Assembly (NCBI GenBank): GCA_034231615.1
Contig: CM067314.1
Span: 4,590,501 to 4,654,500 of the forward strand
Length of the DNA stretch: 64,000 nt
Direction: 5' to 3'
From: Meghimatium bilineatum
Taxonomy: Eukaryota > Mollusca > Gastropoda > Stylommatophora > Philomycidae
The position numbers and the translations under genes are program-made. This document shows positions 1-11,379 of this stretch, in pieces. Under the pieces are notes generated by a model. The model made no database searches. It saw only the letters and a program-made list of their open reading frames with translations, and was not told the DNA's origin. Each line of letters starts with the position of its first letter. Position 1 is the stretch's first letter.

Positions 1-60
1 AATAGGTAGATGTGTTACCAAAATAAAACATAACACAACCTAACAACGAGATACAGGGAC

Positions 61-97
61 AGACGACGTTTCGACTATTAAGCCTTCATCAGGACAA
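61..97 (-). other. Hammerhead-ribozyme-like motif, left arm
   Basis: The minus strand reads CCTGATGAAGG, a short hairpin, then AGTCGAAACGTCG. The CTGATGA and GAAAC boxes flank a 4-bp helix (GGCT/AGTC), as in a hammerhead core. It is the exact mirror of the copy at 1711-1740. An extra A before the helix and a weak stem I leave activity uncertain. Confidence 0.4.
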
Positions 98-1131
98 ACG
101 AAAGACAACGGTACAACGAATCTTACATGGAAACAAACGTGGTTGATAGGGAGGAAAGAGGAGGAGAGATAGTGAATGGATAGTGGAGGAAGTAAATAAG
201 GAGCGGCATATTGGGGAGGAAGAGAGTATGGGGAGAAGAAGTGAGGAGAGAAAGTGCACGGAAGGAGGTGAGGAGCGAAAATGGATAAGGTGTGGTAGTA
301 AGTAAAATAGATAAGGTTAAATTAAGATACTTACCTCAAAAGTGGCAACACGCAATGAGTATAACGAATAGATAGCAGAGGAAGCAGAGATGGAGCAGCC
401 TAGCAGGGAGGAAGAGGGTATGGGAAGAAATGAGGAGGGGAAAGTGCACAGAATGAGATGAGGAGTGAAAATAGTTAAGGTGTAATAGCAAGTAAACTAA
501 GATAAATGAGGATAAATTCAGATACTTACCTGAAATGGCAACAGGCAATGAGTATTAGCATACAGTCGTCATGGGAACGCAAAAGAGGATGGTAGGAGAG
601 ATCAGATGAGGGAGAGAGAGAGAGAGATGGAGATGAAGAATAAAGAAGAGAAAAAAAAAGGGAGAAAAGAAAGAAACGACCGAGCAGATATAGGCAGTGG
701 ATAGAGACTATAAGTAGGAGTAGATAATAGTGGGAAGAAAATACAGTGATAATACAATGATGTATGTAAGTGAGAGTAAAATATAAAATATAGGTGATAA
801 TATATAAAAAAGAACATATCTGATACGTTGTGAACTGGCTAGCTTGAAACCAACAGTCACACTGGTGGGTCAGGGTCAATGGACAATGAAAGCTAATAAG
901 GCAAGTAGCGTCAATAAAATACCAACATGCCAGATTGTCACACCACAGGAAGCAAGAGGACTACAGAAATGACCGCAGGGAAGATTGAGCGATAAGTATA
1001 AAGGTCCAGTATTATGACGAGACTGAAATAATAGGCAGGGCCGTAGAGAGAAACCCGAGGCGGGTAAAAGTTAAAGCCGTGACTCCCACAAGTAGTCATA
1101 GAGACAGATGAAAAAAGGATGAGAGGAATGC

Positions 1132-1211
1132 AGAGGAGAAGAACAAGAAAAGAGAGAAGAAGAAGAGAAAAAAAGAAAAGAGAAAGAAAAAAAGAAAAAA
1201 GAAGAAGAAAA
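1132..1211 (+). repeat. Polypurine (A/G) tract
   Basis: About 80 bases are almost entirely A and G (aagaagagaaaaaaagaaaa and similar). The 'proteins' read here (Arg/Lys-rich on plus, Ser/Phe/Leu-rich on minus) are compositional artefacts. Such mirror-like purine tracts can form triplex DNA. Confidence 0.7.
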
Positions 1212-1710
1212 CGGTGGATAGACGTGGGCCCCGAGCCGGAAATACGCCACGCAAGGACGGGATGTGGAAGTAGGAAGGAGCCTACCAGACACAGCAAGGT
1301 GGGGTGGGGGACTAACACGGGGAGGCGCGTCGTGCAAAGGTATCAGGCTGATAAAGAAAGAAGGTGCAGAAGAGAAGGGTACCAGAGTAGGAGAGAAAAG
1401 GGGAAAGTAGGCAATGTCAGATGGAGGCAGACCCAGAACTACTACTCATTGCGTGTTGCCACTTTTGAGGTAAGTATCTTAATTTAACCTTATCTATTTT
1501 ACTTACTACCACACCTTATCCATTTTCGCTCCTCACCTCCTTCCGTGCACTTTCTCTCCTCACTTCTTCTCCCCATACTCTCTTCCTCCCCAATATGCCG
1601 CTCCTTATTTACTTCCTCCACTATCCATTCACTATCTCTCCTCCTCTTTCCTCCCTATCAACCACGTTTGTTTCCATGTAAGATTCGTTGTACCGTTGTC
1701 TTTCGTTTGT

Positions 1711-1740
1711 CCTGATGAAGGCTTAATAGTCGAAACGTCG
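1711..1740 (+). other. Hammerhead-ribozyme-like motif, right arm
   Basis: CCTGATGA is followed by a GGCT-TAAT-AGTC hairpin and CGAAACGTCG. It has the box order of a minimal type I hammerhead, with a possible GTC cleavage triplet right after GAAAC. Identical to the left-arm copy. Function is inferred from motif layout only. Confidence 0.42.
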
Positions 1741-1803
1741 TCTGTCCCTGTATCTCGTTGTTAGGTTGTGTTATGTTTTATTTTGGTAACACATCTACCT
1801 ATT

Positions 1804-2463
1804 TTTGTTTATCTTGACATTTGCCCGGTGTTACTCCAGCCACCTGCTTCCTGTTTAGGGTTGTTACCCAACACTGGAACATTTATCCCTGAAATATACC
1901 ACCATGCAAACCAGCTGCTCACATCTTATGATGTCAACATTGTTATGCAGTGGATTCCTGGCCACTCAAACACACCTGGTAATGATAAGGCAGACAGACT
2001 AGCAAAGAGGGGAGCACAACAAGAACAGCATTATACAGAAACAGCAATGCACACAGTTAAAATGATTCTGAAATCTGTGAACAAAGAAAATTGGATGAAC
2101 AGATGGGCCATGGGAAACACTGGGAGGGAAATCTATAAATATATGACCAGTCCAAATCCTAAAGACAATATCAACCTCCTGGAAAGAAAAGACCAGAGTA
2201 TCATATTCCGACTGCGCACACAACATGTACAGCTTAACAATCACCTGAACAGAATACAACCACAATACACTCCAGGGTGCCGGCTGTGCACTCATCCATA
2301 TGAAACTGTTGACCACCACCTTTTTGAATGTCCAGCGCTGGATGACATCAGGAAAATGCTTCTCCCTCCAGGGCCAGATAAATGGAACACATTATATGGA
2401 ACAAAACAACAACTCACAAACACATGCATATATCACACAATGGCATTGGGTCAAAGGGCATGA
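1804..2463 (+). pseudogene. LINE fragment: RNase H domain and C-terminus
   Basis: The frame from about 1890 to 2463 encodes the end of an RNase H domain (QWIPGHSNTPGNDKADRLAK) followed by a C-terminal region with a C-x2-C-x4-H type finger (CRLCTHPYETVDHH...CP). This is the 3' part of an I/Jockey-type non-LTR retrotransposon polyprotein. The endonuclease, reverse transcriptase and first half of RNase H are absent. Homology begins just after the inverted-repeat element ends at 1803, so that element or a 5' truncation removed the rest. The ORF itself begins at 1768 inside the neighbouring repeat, so its first residues are not retroelement sequence. It has no internal stop and is relatively young. 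Confidence 0.75.
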
Positions 2464-3358
2464 GCCCATGGACCGCTGGATCAACAATCAACCAACCAAC
2501 CAACCATCAATGTTCCTTCATTGCCGAATACGGTGTACAAGTCAGAAAACAGGGCTCTATTGTTCGAACAATGTGATACTGTTGTGTGTCTTCTCTTACT
2601 TGCATGTTTGACTTGCATACTTCCAATTCTTGAAGTTTACAATGCCAGTGATGGTTTAACATCTCTTGACGTGTCCTAATTCCATTTGGAACACATGACA
2701 GGTATCAATTTAAATTATTGTTCCATCTAAGTGCCTCTTACTGCGTCGTGTCGGCTAGCCTGAGATCCGTAAATTGTAGAGAAGGAAACGTGCAATGAAA
2801 TAAAGCACATTGTCGTGTCAAAGATGCGACTCTTTTGCAACATGTCCACTTGTCTGTGCTATAATGTAACTAACATCTGCTATATCTATTTCGTGCTATA
2901 TCTATTTCGTGCTATATCTATTAGGTGCTATATTGACGAAAAAGGATACTCACTGTAAAAGTGATGAAGATATTCGTCCTGTGCTCATGAAGTCGAAAGT
3001 TTAGAGGTGAGAAGTATATGTGGGGAAACTTGTGTACATGAAGTCAATCTTCTTCATATTTTGTGACTTTTGAGACTTTTTGACAAAAGAGGGAACGAAA
3101 ATCTGCATAAATTTGATGATTATATTTTAAAGACTAGGAGGCTTTATACAATAAAACTGGATTAATTCATCATCATGATGTGCCAGGTTGGTTTATTTAG
3201 CTAACTGATTCACTCTGGAGCCGTTTCGACTTCATAATAAATATGTCTATTTATAAACTATACGAAGCGCAATCAATCGGTTTCACAATAATTTAAAATA
3301 ATTAGTTGCGTAAAATAATGGGCTTTACGGAGAGAATCCGTTAATTATGGAAATGACT
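2464..3358. other. Unassigned non-coding stretch
   Basis: May include the 3'UTR of the preceding LINE; an AATAAA lies at 2799-2804. A short triplicate around GCTATATCTATTTCGT sits at about 2878-2935. Nothing else recognisable. Confidence 0.4.
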
Positions 3359-3498
3359 GTTTTTGATTTCCATCACAAATGTTCAGCATCTTCAGCAACA
3401 CGTTCACAAGCTGTGTGTCCTCTCTGTTTTTGATTTCCATCACAAATGTTCAGCATCTTCAGCAACACGTTCACAAGCTGTGTGTCCTCTCTGTTTTT
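3359..3498. repeat. 67-bp direct duplication, two copies
   Basis: The segment containing ATGTTCAGCATCTTCAGC occurs at about 3379 and again 67 bp later with no visible difference. It creates a short spurious ORF. Confidence 0.85.
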
Positions 3499-3604
3499 GC
3501 GGACCTTCATCATAAGTATCAAAATTATCCACACACAAATTTACGTCCAATTATTTCTGACATTGAAATACCAGAAATAAACTGTTTTTCGACTGCGTTC
3601 GTTC

Positions 3605-3890
3605 TCAAAATCCTGATGTAAGCTGCGGCAGAAAATCCTGATGTAAGCTGTGGTACAAAATACTGATGTAAGCTATGGTACAAAATCCTGATGTAAGCTG
3701 TGGTACAAAATCCTGATGTAAGCTGTGGTTAAAAATCCTTATGTAAGCTTTGGGTACAAAATCCTGATGTAAGATGTGGGTACAATATCCTGATGTAAGC
3801 TATGGGTACAAAATCCTGATGTAAGCTGGGGGTACAAAATCATGATGTAAGCTGTCGGTACAAAATCCTGATGTAAGCTGGGTTACAAAC
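3605..3890. repeat. 25/26-bp minisatellite, about 11 copies
   Basis: Head-to-tail units contain AAATCCTGATGTAAGCTG followed by a variable GGTAC or GGGTAC linker. Confidence 0.9.
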
Positions 3891-3942
3891 AACGGATAGT
3901 AAATTTGTTGTAAAAAAATAAGTGTAATAGGTTTTAAAGAGA

Positions 3943-4207
3943 ACCTACAAAAAGACACATCTACGTTTCTACCAAAAGGTCTATATCAAGATAGAGACAA
4001 ACAACAAGGAAAGGGGTATAGACATAGCTGGGGTGTATATAGAATTATGTAGTCATCAATAACCTAACATAAAAGGAAAAACGAGTGTGGTAAATAAAGT
4101 AGATGCACATATATTTCTTCTATATGTGTACCATTCTTCTCTGTTTCTCTGTCCCTATATTGATAAGGACCTTGTGGTCGAAACATCTATGTGTTCTGTT
4201 TGTAGGA
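3943..4207. mobile_element. Small inverted-repeat element with hammerhead-like motifs
   Basis: Bases 3943-4002 are an imperfect reverse complement of 4148-4207. The right arm reads TTGATAAGGACC, a short loop, GGTCGAAACATC; the left arm has the matching motif on the minus strand. The architecture is the same as the 1-1803 element but only 265 bp. No coding capacity. Confidence 0.55.
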
Positions 4208-4411
4208 TATCTGTGAAACCTAGTATGTATGTATGTATATAAATATGCTCTACCTATATGGCATAAGGTTTTACCGCAATCTTCTCTTCATTCATTACAT
4301 AGAAGGGAATACGTTGTCTCATGGCTTACAGATTGGTTGCGATTTCGGCTCCTTTCGTTGGAACACATCAGATTACAGCATGGCATATACTTCAAAATAT
4401 ATCATCCGTGA

Positions 4412-4713
4412 TTGACATTGAAACAGTTTATTGATTAGCTGTTCAGTTGTACCAAATCATGACAGTGAAACAGTTTATCGATTAGCTGTTTAGTTGTACC
4501 AAATCATGACAGTGAAACAGTTTATCGATTAGCTGTTTAGTTGTACTGAATAGTCACATTAAAACAGCCAGTCTATTGAATTGATGTGCAGTTGTACCAA
4601 ATCAAGACATTAAAACAGCCAGTCTATTGAATTGATGTGCAATTGTACCACATTAAAACAGCCAGTCTATTGAATTGATGTGCAGTTGTACCACATTAAA
4701 ACAGCCAGTCTAT
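4412..4713. repeat. Degenerate 42-48-bp tandem repeats
   Basis: Two related subfamilies follow each other: units with GTGAAACAGTTTATCGATTA, then units with TTAAAACAGCCAGTCTATTG. Both share the AGTTGTACCA linker. Confidence 0.8.
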
Positions 4714-5436
4714 TGATATGTTGTCTCGCCGTTTCTATTTATACATTTCTCCTTGTCTCAAAGATCTATCTTGTGTTATTAACGTTGAATCCGTGTAGAC
4801 GGATAGTTCAGATGTCATCTACTTTCTGTCGACCATAGACGCCAAAATACAAGTCGTGAGGTCATCCAATCGACTGGACAACAATTTTCGGAGTGGAAGA
4901 TGTACATTTTTAGTGTTACAATTTATCCCAGCGGGGATTTTATTTATTTCGTTTAGCCAGGCCTGTCATTGTCTACTTTGTTTGAGACTCGCAGCCCTGT
5001 ATGTGTGGTGGGTGAGTGCGTGTGATGTGTGCGTGTGAGTGAGGAACATAATAGCGTGAGAGAATTTCGATTTAGGAATTGTTACTTTTGTGCGTGTGAG
5101 AGTGTGTGTGTGAGAGTGTGTGCGTGTGAGAGTGTGTGCGCGCGCTGTGGTACGTCTTGCGATAGTTTATCTCTGAAAGCCATCAATGTTCGCTCGTTCT
5201 TGACGATATCTGAGGTAGTTTTGGTTTACATTCGCCACTCGATGTTGCTCTTCGGCAGTTGTGTTTGTGTACTTGTTAGGAGATTGTCTATTTATTCTGA
5301 GACGCGCCCTTACAACCTGGGATGATTGTTCCATTTGGTTATATCAGGATGTATAATGTGACCTAATAGTCCGGGGGTTGGTCTGATGGGGACGTGCTGA
5401 TTCAACCTGGGTATCTGTTCTTTTCCTGGGAACTAT
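4714..5436. other. Unassigned stretch with a GT-rich tract
   Basis: From about 5000 to 5150 the plus strand is (GTGTGA/GTGTGC)-rich simple sequence. No supported gene. Confidence 0.5.
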
Positions 5437-5975
5437 TTGATTACGGTATTTCTCAGTTATGAGAAGAACTATTTCATTACAGTATTTCTCAGTTATGAGA
5501 AGAACTATTTCATTACAGTATTTCTCAATTATGAGATGAACTATTTCATTACAATATTTCTCAATTATGAGAAGAACTATTTCATTACAGTATTTCTCAA
5601 TTATGAGATGAACTATTTCATTACAGTATTTCTCAATTATGAGAAGAACTATTTCATTACAATATTTCTCAATTATGAGAAGAACTATTTCATTACAGTA
5701 TTTCTCAATTATGAGAAGAACTATTTCATTACAATATTTCTCAATTATGAGAAGAACTATTTCATTACAATATTTCTCAATTATGAGAAGAACTATTTCA
5801 TTACAGTATTTCTCAATTATGAGATGAACTATTTCATTACAATATTTCTCAATTATGAGAAGAACTATTTCATTACAGTATTTCTCAATTATGAGAAGAA
5901 CTATTTCATTACAGTATTTCTCAATTATGAGAAGAACTATTTCATTACAGTATTTCTCAATTATGAGATGGAGTA
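5437..5975. repeat. 36-bp minisatellite, about 15 copies
   Basis: The unit contains TATTTCTCAATTATGAGA and AACTATTTCATTACA with only A/G point variants. The period is a multiple of three, so it yields long stop-free repeated peptides, which I treat as artefacts. Confidence 0.95.
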
Positions 5976-6323
5976 TATATTTACACGGTTTTTAAATAGC
6001 TCTAAGTAGGACTTATTATTAAGAAAGTTATTGATCTGTTGAGTTTCTTGATGGTATATGTGTTCAATTCTTATGCTTATGTAACTCTTCTGATGTCGAT
6101 TGTGTGTATCTGAATTCTGGTTTCGTCTTTTGTGGTTGTTTGCTATTGTAGAAATGATTTTCACCGTAGTAGTTCCTTATTTATGGTGTCTTGTTTTTAT
6201 ATGTATAACTTTACAGTGGTTTTTATTTATTCCATCAAATTATCCAGCAGTGTTCATAAATAGTACATCTTTAAATACATTCTTAAAATCTTAAGAAAGA
6301 TTCATAAGTACAGTAAATAGTGC

Positions 6324-6328
<5 letters not shown>
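5976..6328. other. Unassigned AT-rich stretch
   Basis: No repeats, domains or RNA genes recognised. Confidence 0.4.

Positions 6329-6392
<64 letters not shown>
6329..6392. repeat. (TA)n microsatellite
   Basis: An uninterrupted run of TA dinucleotides of about 60 bases. Confidence 0.97.
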
Positions 6393-6395
<3 letters not shown>

Positions 6396-6789
6396 ATAAA
6401 ACGCAAAAGCCGTCATGGTTATAATAACCTAGTCCCCATTAGTAAAAGTAACCGCAAGCTACTGCTCCCCGCTTTTCCCGTTTAAGGGACTTATATACAA
6501 TCTTGAGAGTGGGTATCAAGAGAGATATAAACTACACCACGCCACAGCAATTCATTTCATGTCCCACTTGCTAGGATGCCAGCGCACTAATTAATGCACA
6601 ATCGTAGTAGATTCCTGTCTTCATATTCTAATGAACTATAACTGCTTCCTTCACTATATGTACTCGTTTAATTAAAGTTACAAAATGTAATAGTCAACAC
6701 TAACACACATGTTATCTGAAAGTGGCAGCGGCGGTAGAGATCTTCTATAGTAGGTCTGGCCACGATTTCTAGATGTCAGTTGAGCTTAG
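6393..6789. other. Unassigned stretch
   Basis: Moderate-complexity sequence, possibly an old SINE near 6410-6600, but no tRNA box is clear enough to call. Confidence 0.3.
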
Positions 6790-7550
6790 ACATTTCAGAC
6801 ACCACTTTGTGAATGGACACATTGTAAAATTAAATCAAGTGGATAAAGTTAAGTATCTTGGCACCATTTTAACAATAGATGCCAGGTGATCCAATGAGAT
6901 AAAGAACAGGATAACACAGACCAAATCAACATTTCAAAAAATGAGATACATTCTATGCAAATGGAGTAATATCAATGCATACATGAGTTCGAGTGTTAAG
7001 ATGTTATATTAAGTCAATCTTTTTTTATGGAAGCGAAGTATGGACAGTAAACAAAAGTGCTCAAAATAAGCTGAGGGCAAGTGAGATGTTTTTTTGAAGA
7101 CGAATGATGAACATTCCATGGACAGCCAAGAAAACTAATGTATAAATTTTGAGAGACACCGCAGTAAACCCACAAATTATAGCAAAAATTACATTGAGAC
7201 ACCGCAGTAAACCCACAAATTATAGCAAAAATTACATTGAGACACCGCAGTAAACCCACAAATTATAGCAAAAATTACATTGAGACACCGCAGTAAACCC
7301 ACAAATTATAGCAAAAATTAACAGCAGACAATTAACATTTTAGGGCACGCGATGAGGAAAGTAAAACTTGAACATTTAGTAACCACCAGAAAGTTTAAGT
7401 GGAGAAGAGACAGGGGATGACAAAGAGAAATTTCTGGATGGGTTGTCCCTGTGGTATAAAAGGAAGTCACCAACTTAACTTATTAACAAAACAAGAAACA
7501 GAGATTTGTGGAAATGTATGATCCTATACGCCCCTCGGCATGACACTCGA
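6790..7550 (+). pseudogene. Decayed LINE reverse-transcriptase C-terminal region
   Basis: Broken plus-strand frames give VDKVKYLGTILTIDAR, then SSVKMLY, then LGHAMRKVKLEHLV. This is the order seen after the RT domain in RTE-like LINEs (KYLG, YGSETW-like and GHxxR blocks). Stops and frameshifts are frequent. The copy is interrupted by an internal 43-bp tandem amplification at 7153-7322. Confidence 0.6.
7153..7322. repeat. 43-bp tandem repeat inside the LINE relic, 4 copies
   Basis: Units start GAGACACCGCAGTAAACCCA and recur at 7153, 7196, 7239 and 7282. They are identical apart from the ragged last copy. The first unit lies in LINE sequence, so the array grew inside the element. Confidence 0.9.
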
Positions 7551-7567
7551 TTGATTGATTGACTGAT

Positions 7568-7800
<233 letters not shown>

Positions 7801-8586
7801 GTGCAATATACATACACGGGATACGCTGGAACAGATGCACATCTCTCAAACCTTGTCCCGAAGGTAGCGTATTCGATTCAATCAATAAGGCCAGGTGTCT
7901 TTTCATATCAGTAACGGACGACAAATTCGGAGTTTCCGTGTGCATGCTTCATAATTTTAAAGAAATGTTATCAGTTGTTAAATACACACATTTTTTTGTT
8001 GCATGTTCAGTTCTTCAATAAGAAGAATCAGGAAATAGTATCCGAATTACCGCTTACTTTCAGTTGGTATGGTCAAATATGTTGCCATATAAGAGACAGA
8101 CAACAGATTCGGAGTTCCCGTGTGCAATATATAAAAGGGATATCACTTGTTAAACTACAAAAGTTGTTTGTAACATGTAATTTCAAAACTGTATAAATCA
8201 ATACTTCCTTTTCTCGGCAGTACTTATTTTCGATATCTCCCTGGTAAGAGCCTGGCGTGTGGCGTCGTCCAGAAGGGCGCAGGGCGTCGTTCAGATGGGC
8301 GATGCGTATATGTAGGAAACCCGAGTATGATGATGGGAGGTTCAGGTAACACAACTGCCATGGCCTCTGAGTTATTTTCTTCAGAAAAGTTATTACTAAA
8401 GAAACTTACTGTGAAATCATTGCGGCAGATTTACGTGAACCGTGACCTGTATTATTTGCGATAAGTAGTGATTACTAATTTATTACTAGCTATTTCAGAA
8501 AGAGAGACAATCGTGAAAATATTGATTTTCATTACGTTCACGCAAGTAGTCTACCTTTGACGCTTCTTTTCGCGACTCTTAGCACC
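7801..8586. other. Unassigned stretch
   Basis: Two similar blocks around ATTCGGAGTT(T/C)CCGTGTG occur near 7925 and 8109, an old internal duplication. ORFs here are short and lack domains. Confidence 0.35.
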
Positions 8587-8770
8587 AACGTGGCTTGAGA
8601 TAACAGTAGTTACCTGTTACCTGGCTTGAGATAACAGTAGTTACCTGTTACCTGGCTTGAGATAACAGTAGTTACCTGTTACCTGGCTTGAGATAACAGT
8701 AGTTACCTGTTACCTGGCTTGAGATAACAGTAGTTACCTGTTACCTGGATTGAGATAACAGTAGTTTTAG
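8587..8770. repeat. 31-bp minisatellite, about 6 copies
   Basis: Near-identical units contain CTGGCTTGAGATAACAGTAG and TTACCTGTTAC. Confidence 0.95.
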
Positions 8771-8831
8771 TAAATTTATGAAATAATTAAACGGCGTAAA
8801 TAGTAGTTTTACCTAGAACAAATACACGGCA

Positions 8832-8862
8832 TCGACGTTTCGACTAACATCTCTTTGTCAGG
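8832..8862 (-). other. Hammerhead-like motif, isolated copy
   Basis: The minus strand reads CCTGACAAAGA, then GTTAGTCGAAACGTCGA. The CTGATGA box is degraded (CTGACAA) but the GTCGAAACGTCGA half matches the other copies. No inverted partner was found nearby. Confidence 0.35.
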
Positions 8863-8914
8863 ATAGGCAAATATGGCGGTGATTATGGCATTAGAACGGG
8901 TCAGCTCACAGAAG

Positions 8915-9095
8915 GCTGTATAAGGATGTCAAAAGTGTGATGTCAATATTGTTGATAAGGATGTCAAAAATGTGCTGTCAATATTGTTGATAAGGATGTC
9001 AAAAGTGTGATGTCAATATTGTTGATAAGGATGTCAAAAATGTGCTGTCAATATTGTTGATAAGGATGTCAAAAGTGTAATGTCAATGTTGTTGA
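8915..9095. repeat. 35-bp minisatellite, 5 copies
   Basis: Units contain GTCAATATTGTTGATAAGGA and alternate between GTGATG and GTGCTG variants. Confidence 0.92.
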
Positions 9096-10063
9096 TAATG
9101 ATGTGTTCATTCAGAGTGGCATTCATATGCCATCGTTGTGCAGATGAAAGATGTGACGCCACAATAGCAGTTTAAAGATGGCCGACACACTACATGCTCC
9201 AGAGCGAATCATTTATTAAGACTGCTTCATACAAACCCGTGACTTTCGCCGTTTAGAAGACATATTGACTAAGGGGGAATCAAGACTTCTTGACGATCAG
9301 TTTAACTATTGTCCATTATAATTATACTTTGTGTCGTTTGGTAACTCCGACAAACGAGAAGAACCGAAATAATAAAAAAACATGGCGTAAAATGTATTGT
9401 TTTGATTTTGCTGGTAAGTCTTATATTGACGAAAATCACGGACACACCAGATGTGAACTCACGCCATTGCCATCCCTCCTACTCCACTCATACACTTGCT
9501 GGATGGATTAGCAGGCACCATCCTGTACCTTCATTCATACACGTGCTGGACAGATCGGCAGGCATACACCACCATCATGGACATTCATTTGTCAATGAGT
9601 TTCTGTAGGTTTCAAATCTAGACTGTTTACATATAGGATAACAGAAGACTACTCCTCTGACGGAGCATGTCAACAGTGGTGTGACAACTTTACACTGCTT
9701 TTATAACGTCACTTTATTCGTCAGCACCAAAATGGTACGTGAAGGATACTTAACAACAAAAACAACAATATGTTAAAAGCTAATGTCATAGTGACTCTAA
9801 TTTCTATCAAATTTGTAAAGTTTTCATATATATTAATACTGCGCCAAATCCGTATCTTTGCCGACCAACGATATTCATAGGGATGATGTGGTCAACATTA
9901 CGTCCGCCATGTTTACTTTCACAGACGATTCTCTATATAAGCCTATGTCATTAGGCTGTGTCTAAAATTGTGGTATAAAACATTTTCTTTGAAAAAAAAA
10001 AAACCCAAATCAGATCACATGATTAAAAAGACACTGACACAGCTCTAGTTAAGGACACTTGTC
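9096..10063. other. Unassigned stretch
   Basis: A weak internal duplication lies near 9460-9560 (CTTGCTGGATGGATTAGCAG versus CGTGCTGGACAGATCGGCAG). No gene supported. Confidence 0.35.
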
Positions 10064-10346
10064 TAGTGGTTCGTAACACTTTTTTAAAGCCTGCGGCCAC
10101 CCTTTCTGAAAAAATGTTTCTCGCCTACCCCTTTTCTGAAACCTTAAGAAAACAAATTCCTGAATTTCGTTACGACGCTTGACTATATTACGTGTAAAAT
10201 ATAATTTAAATACTTACCTTTCTGCGGTTACCCTATCCGGGTTTTATGATCCCACATTTGAAATTGTGTTCTTCCCGCCCGCCCCCGGTAATAACTGTGG
10301 TCTTGTGAGGTGGACATATGACCCACGTCCACGTTAAGAACCTCTG
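10064..10346. mobile_element. hAT-like MITE
   Basis: The left end TAGTGGTTCGTAACAC and the right end CACGTTAAGAACCTCTG form short terminal inverted repeats of the CAGTGGTTCTTAAC type typical of hAT elements. The first 60 bases (AAAGCCTGCGGCCACCC..) look like hAT-Charlie-style ends. No transposase. An 8-bp target duplication could not be read, probably through decay. Confidence 0.55.
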
Positions 10347-11112
10347 CTTCAGCTAACAGTCAGCAGAAATTATGTCCATATTTGTGTAACGTTTCCTGAA
10401 AGCGTAATCTTATTTTGTTAGAAATGTCTCACATTCAACCAGCATTTGCATCAAAACATTATCCATCCTGGCAATATTAAGGTGCCATTTCTAACCAGCA
10501 ACTAAGCCAATTGACTCCACAATGTACCAAAATCGAAAGCCTGTTGGAAAACAAGAACGATCTTGAGACATTCCCAAAATTATAATTCGGAATGAAGATC
10601 AACGATGGCTAGAAGTACAAGATGAGGACAATAATAATGGTAATGTGGATTCTGCGTCTGGCATGTCGAGTAAATAGACCAGGAGTCTATTTTTGGTACG
10701 TGCTCGCTGTGAGGATCTGGCAATGAAGTGTTTCGTGAATACCCCTCACTGTATTCATCCGTATATCCTCTTTCCATCCCCCAGCTAATCTGACTTCTTT
10801 CCCTTCTTTTTATTATTCGTAGGACATAATCGGGAGAAAGAAATGCGTTGTCATGGTTTACAATTTGACTGCAATATTTACGTATTTAGGCTTGATACAT
10901 CCGACTTCAGCATGAATTTGCTCCACTTTGATCCTTTATTGATTGGCACAACTAACTCTATCCCCAGAAACCTTTTTTATTTGCCTCTCACGTGATTCAT
11001 ATCACAGTGGTGCTATGATGCTCCCTCTCTTTCGAACCCGGCAACTCTGTCGAAGCTGATTATATTATTGATACTAATATTTATATTTCTCAACGTGTTA
11101 CCGAGAAAAGCA
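10347..11112. other. Mostly unassigned; fragment of a dispersed repeat at about 10800-10905
   Basis: The fragment near 10830-10900 (CGGGAGAAAGAAATGCGTTG...TTTACAATTTGACTGC) resembles 11935-11990 and 22320-22375, the family described at 11885. Confidence 0.4.
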
Positions 11113-11185
11113 GGCGGTATTATCTCAGTAGGTAGAGCACAGGCTTCATAATTAGATGATACTATATTCAATTTGAGACACAAAA
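11113..11185 (+). repeat. tRNA-like sequence (SINE head or tRNA relic)
   Basis: ATCTCAGTAGGTAGAGCAC resembles an A-box and D-arm, and CTTCATAATTAGATGATAC an anticodon arm with CAT. The T-arm and acceptor are decayed, so not a functional tRNA. Confidence 0.35.
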
Positions 11186-11379
11186 AATGCAATTTCCAAC
11201 AGTTCTTGGTAAAGGAATCCTAAGGTAATGATTAACAGGTCTCCTGAAAAGAAATGACGACAGGCGTGATGCTGACCACATCATCCCTAGTTATGTTGTT
11301 TATGAAAGATAAGAATTAACTTCTAATTTATGACATTTGTTTTTGTTCTTTGTTTTATTGTTATTTTCTATCTTTTATT

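Larger units (their letters stand above)
1..1803. mobile_element. 1.8-kb element with 361-bp terminal inverted repeats
   Basis: Bases 1-361 are the reverse complement, near-perfectly and without length change, of 1443-1803; the pairing stops after GCAATGAGTA and its complement. The left arm is cut by the window start, so the arms may be longer. Each arm carries a hammerhead-like motif. Inside the left arm the segment from about 180 to 361 is tandemly repeated at about 362-550 in diverged form. No transposase or reverse transcriptase is visible, so it would be non-autonomous. A Penelope-like element with inverted pseudo-LTRs is my preferred reading; a foldback or MITE-like DNA transposon is the alternative. 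Confidence 0.65.

Noticed and set aside
1119..1487. Arg/Lys-rich 122-codon ORF
   Set aside because: Translation of a polypurine tract; codon order shows no protein constraint.
5437..6009. 190-codon repeated protein (ITVFLNYEKNYF)
   Set aside because: Pure translation of a 36-bp minisatellite; the period is a multiple of three, so frames stay open without selection.
11113..11185. Functional tRNA-Met(CAT)
   Set aside because: T-arm and acceptor stem do not pair; kept only as a tRNA-like relic.
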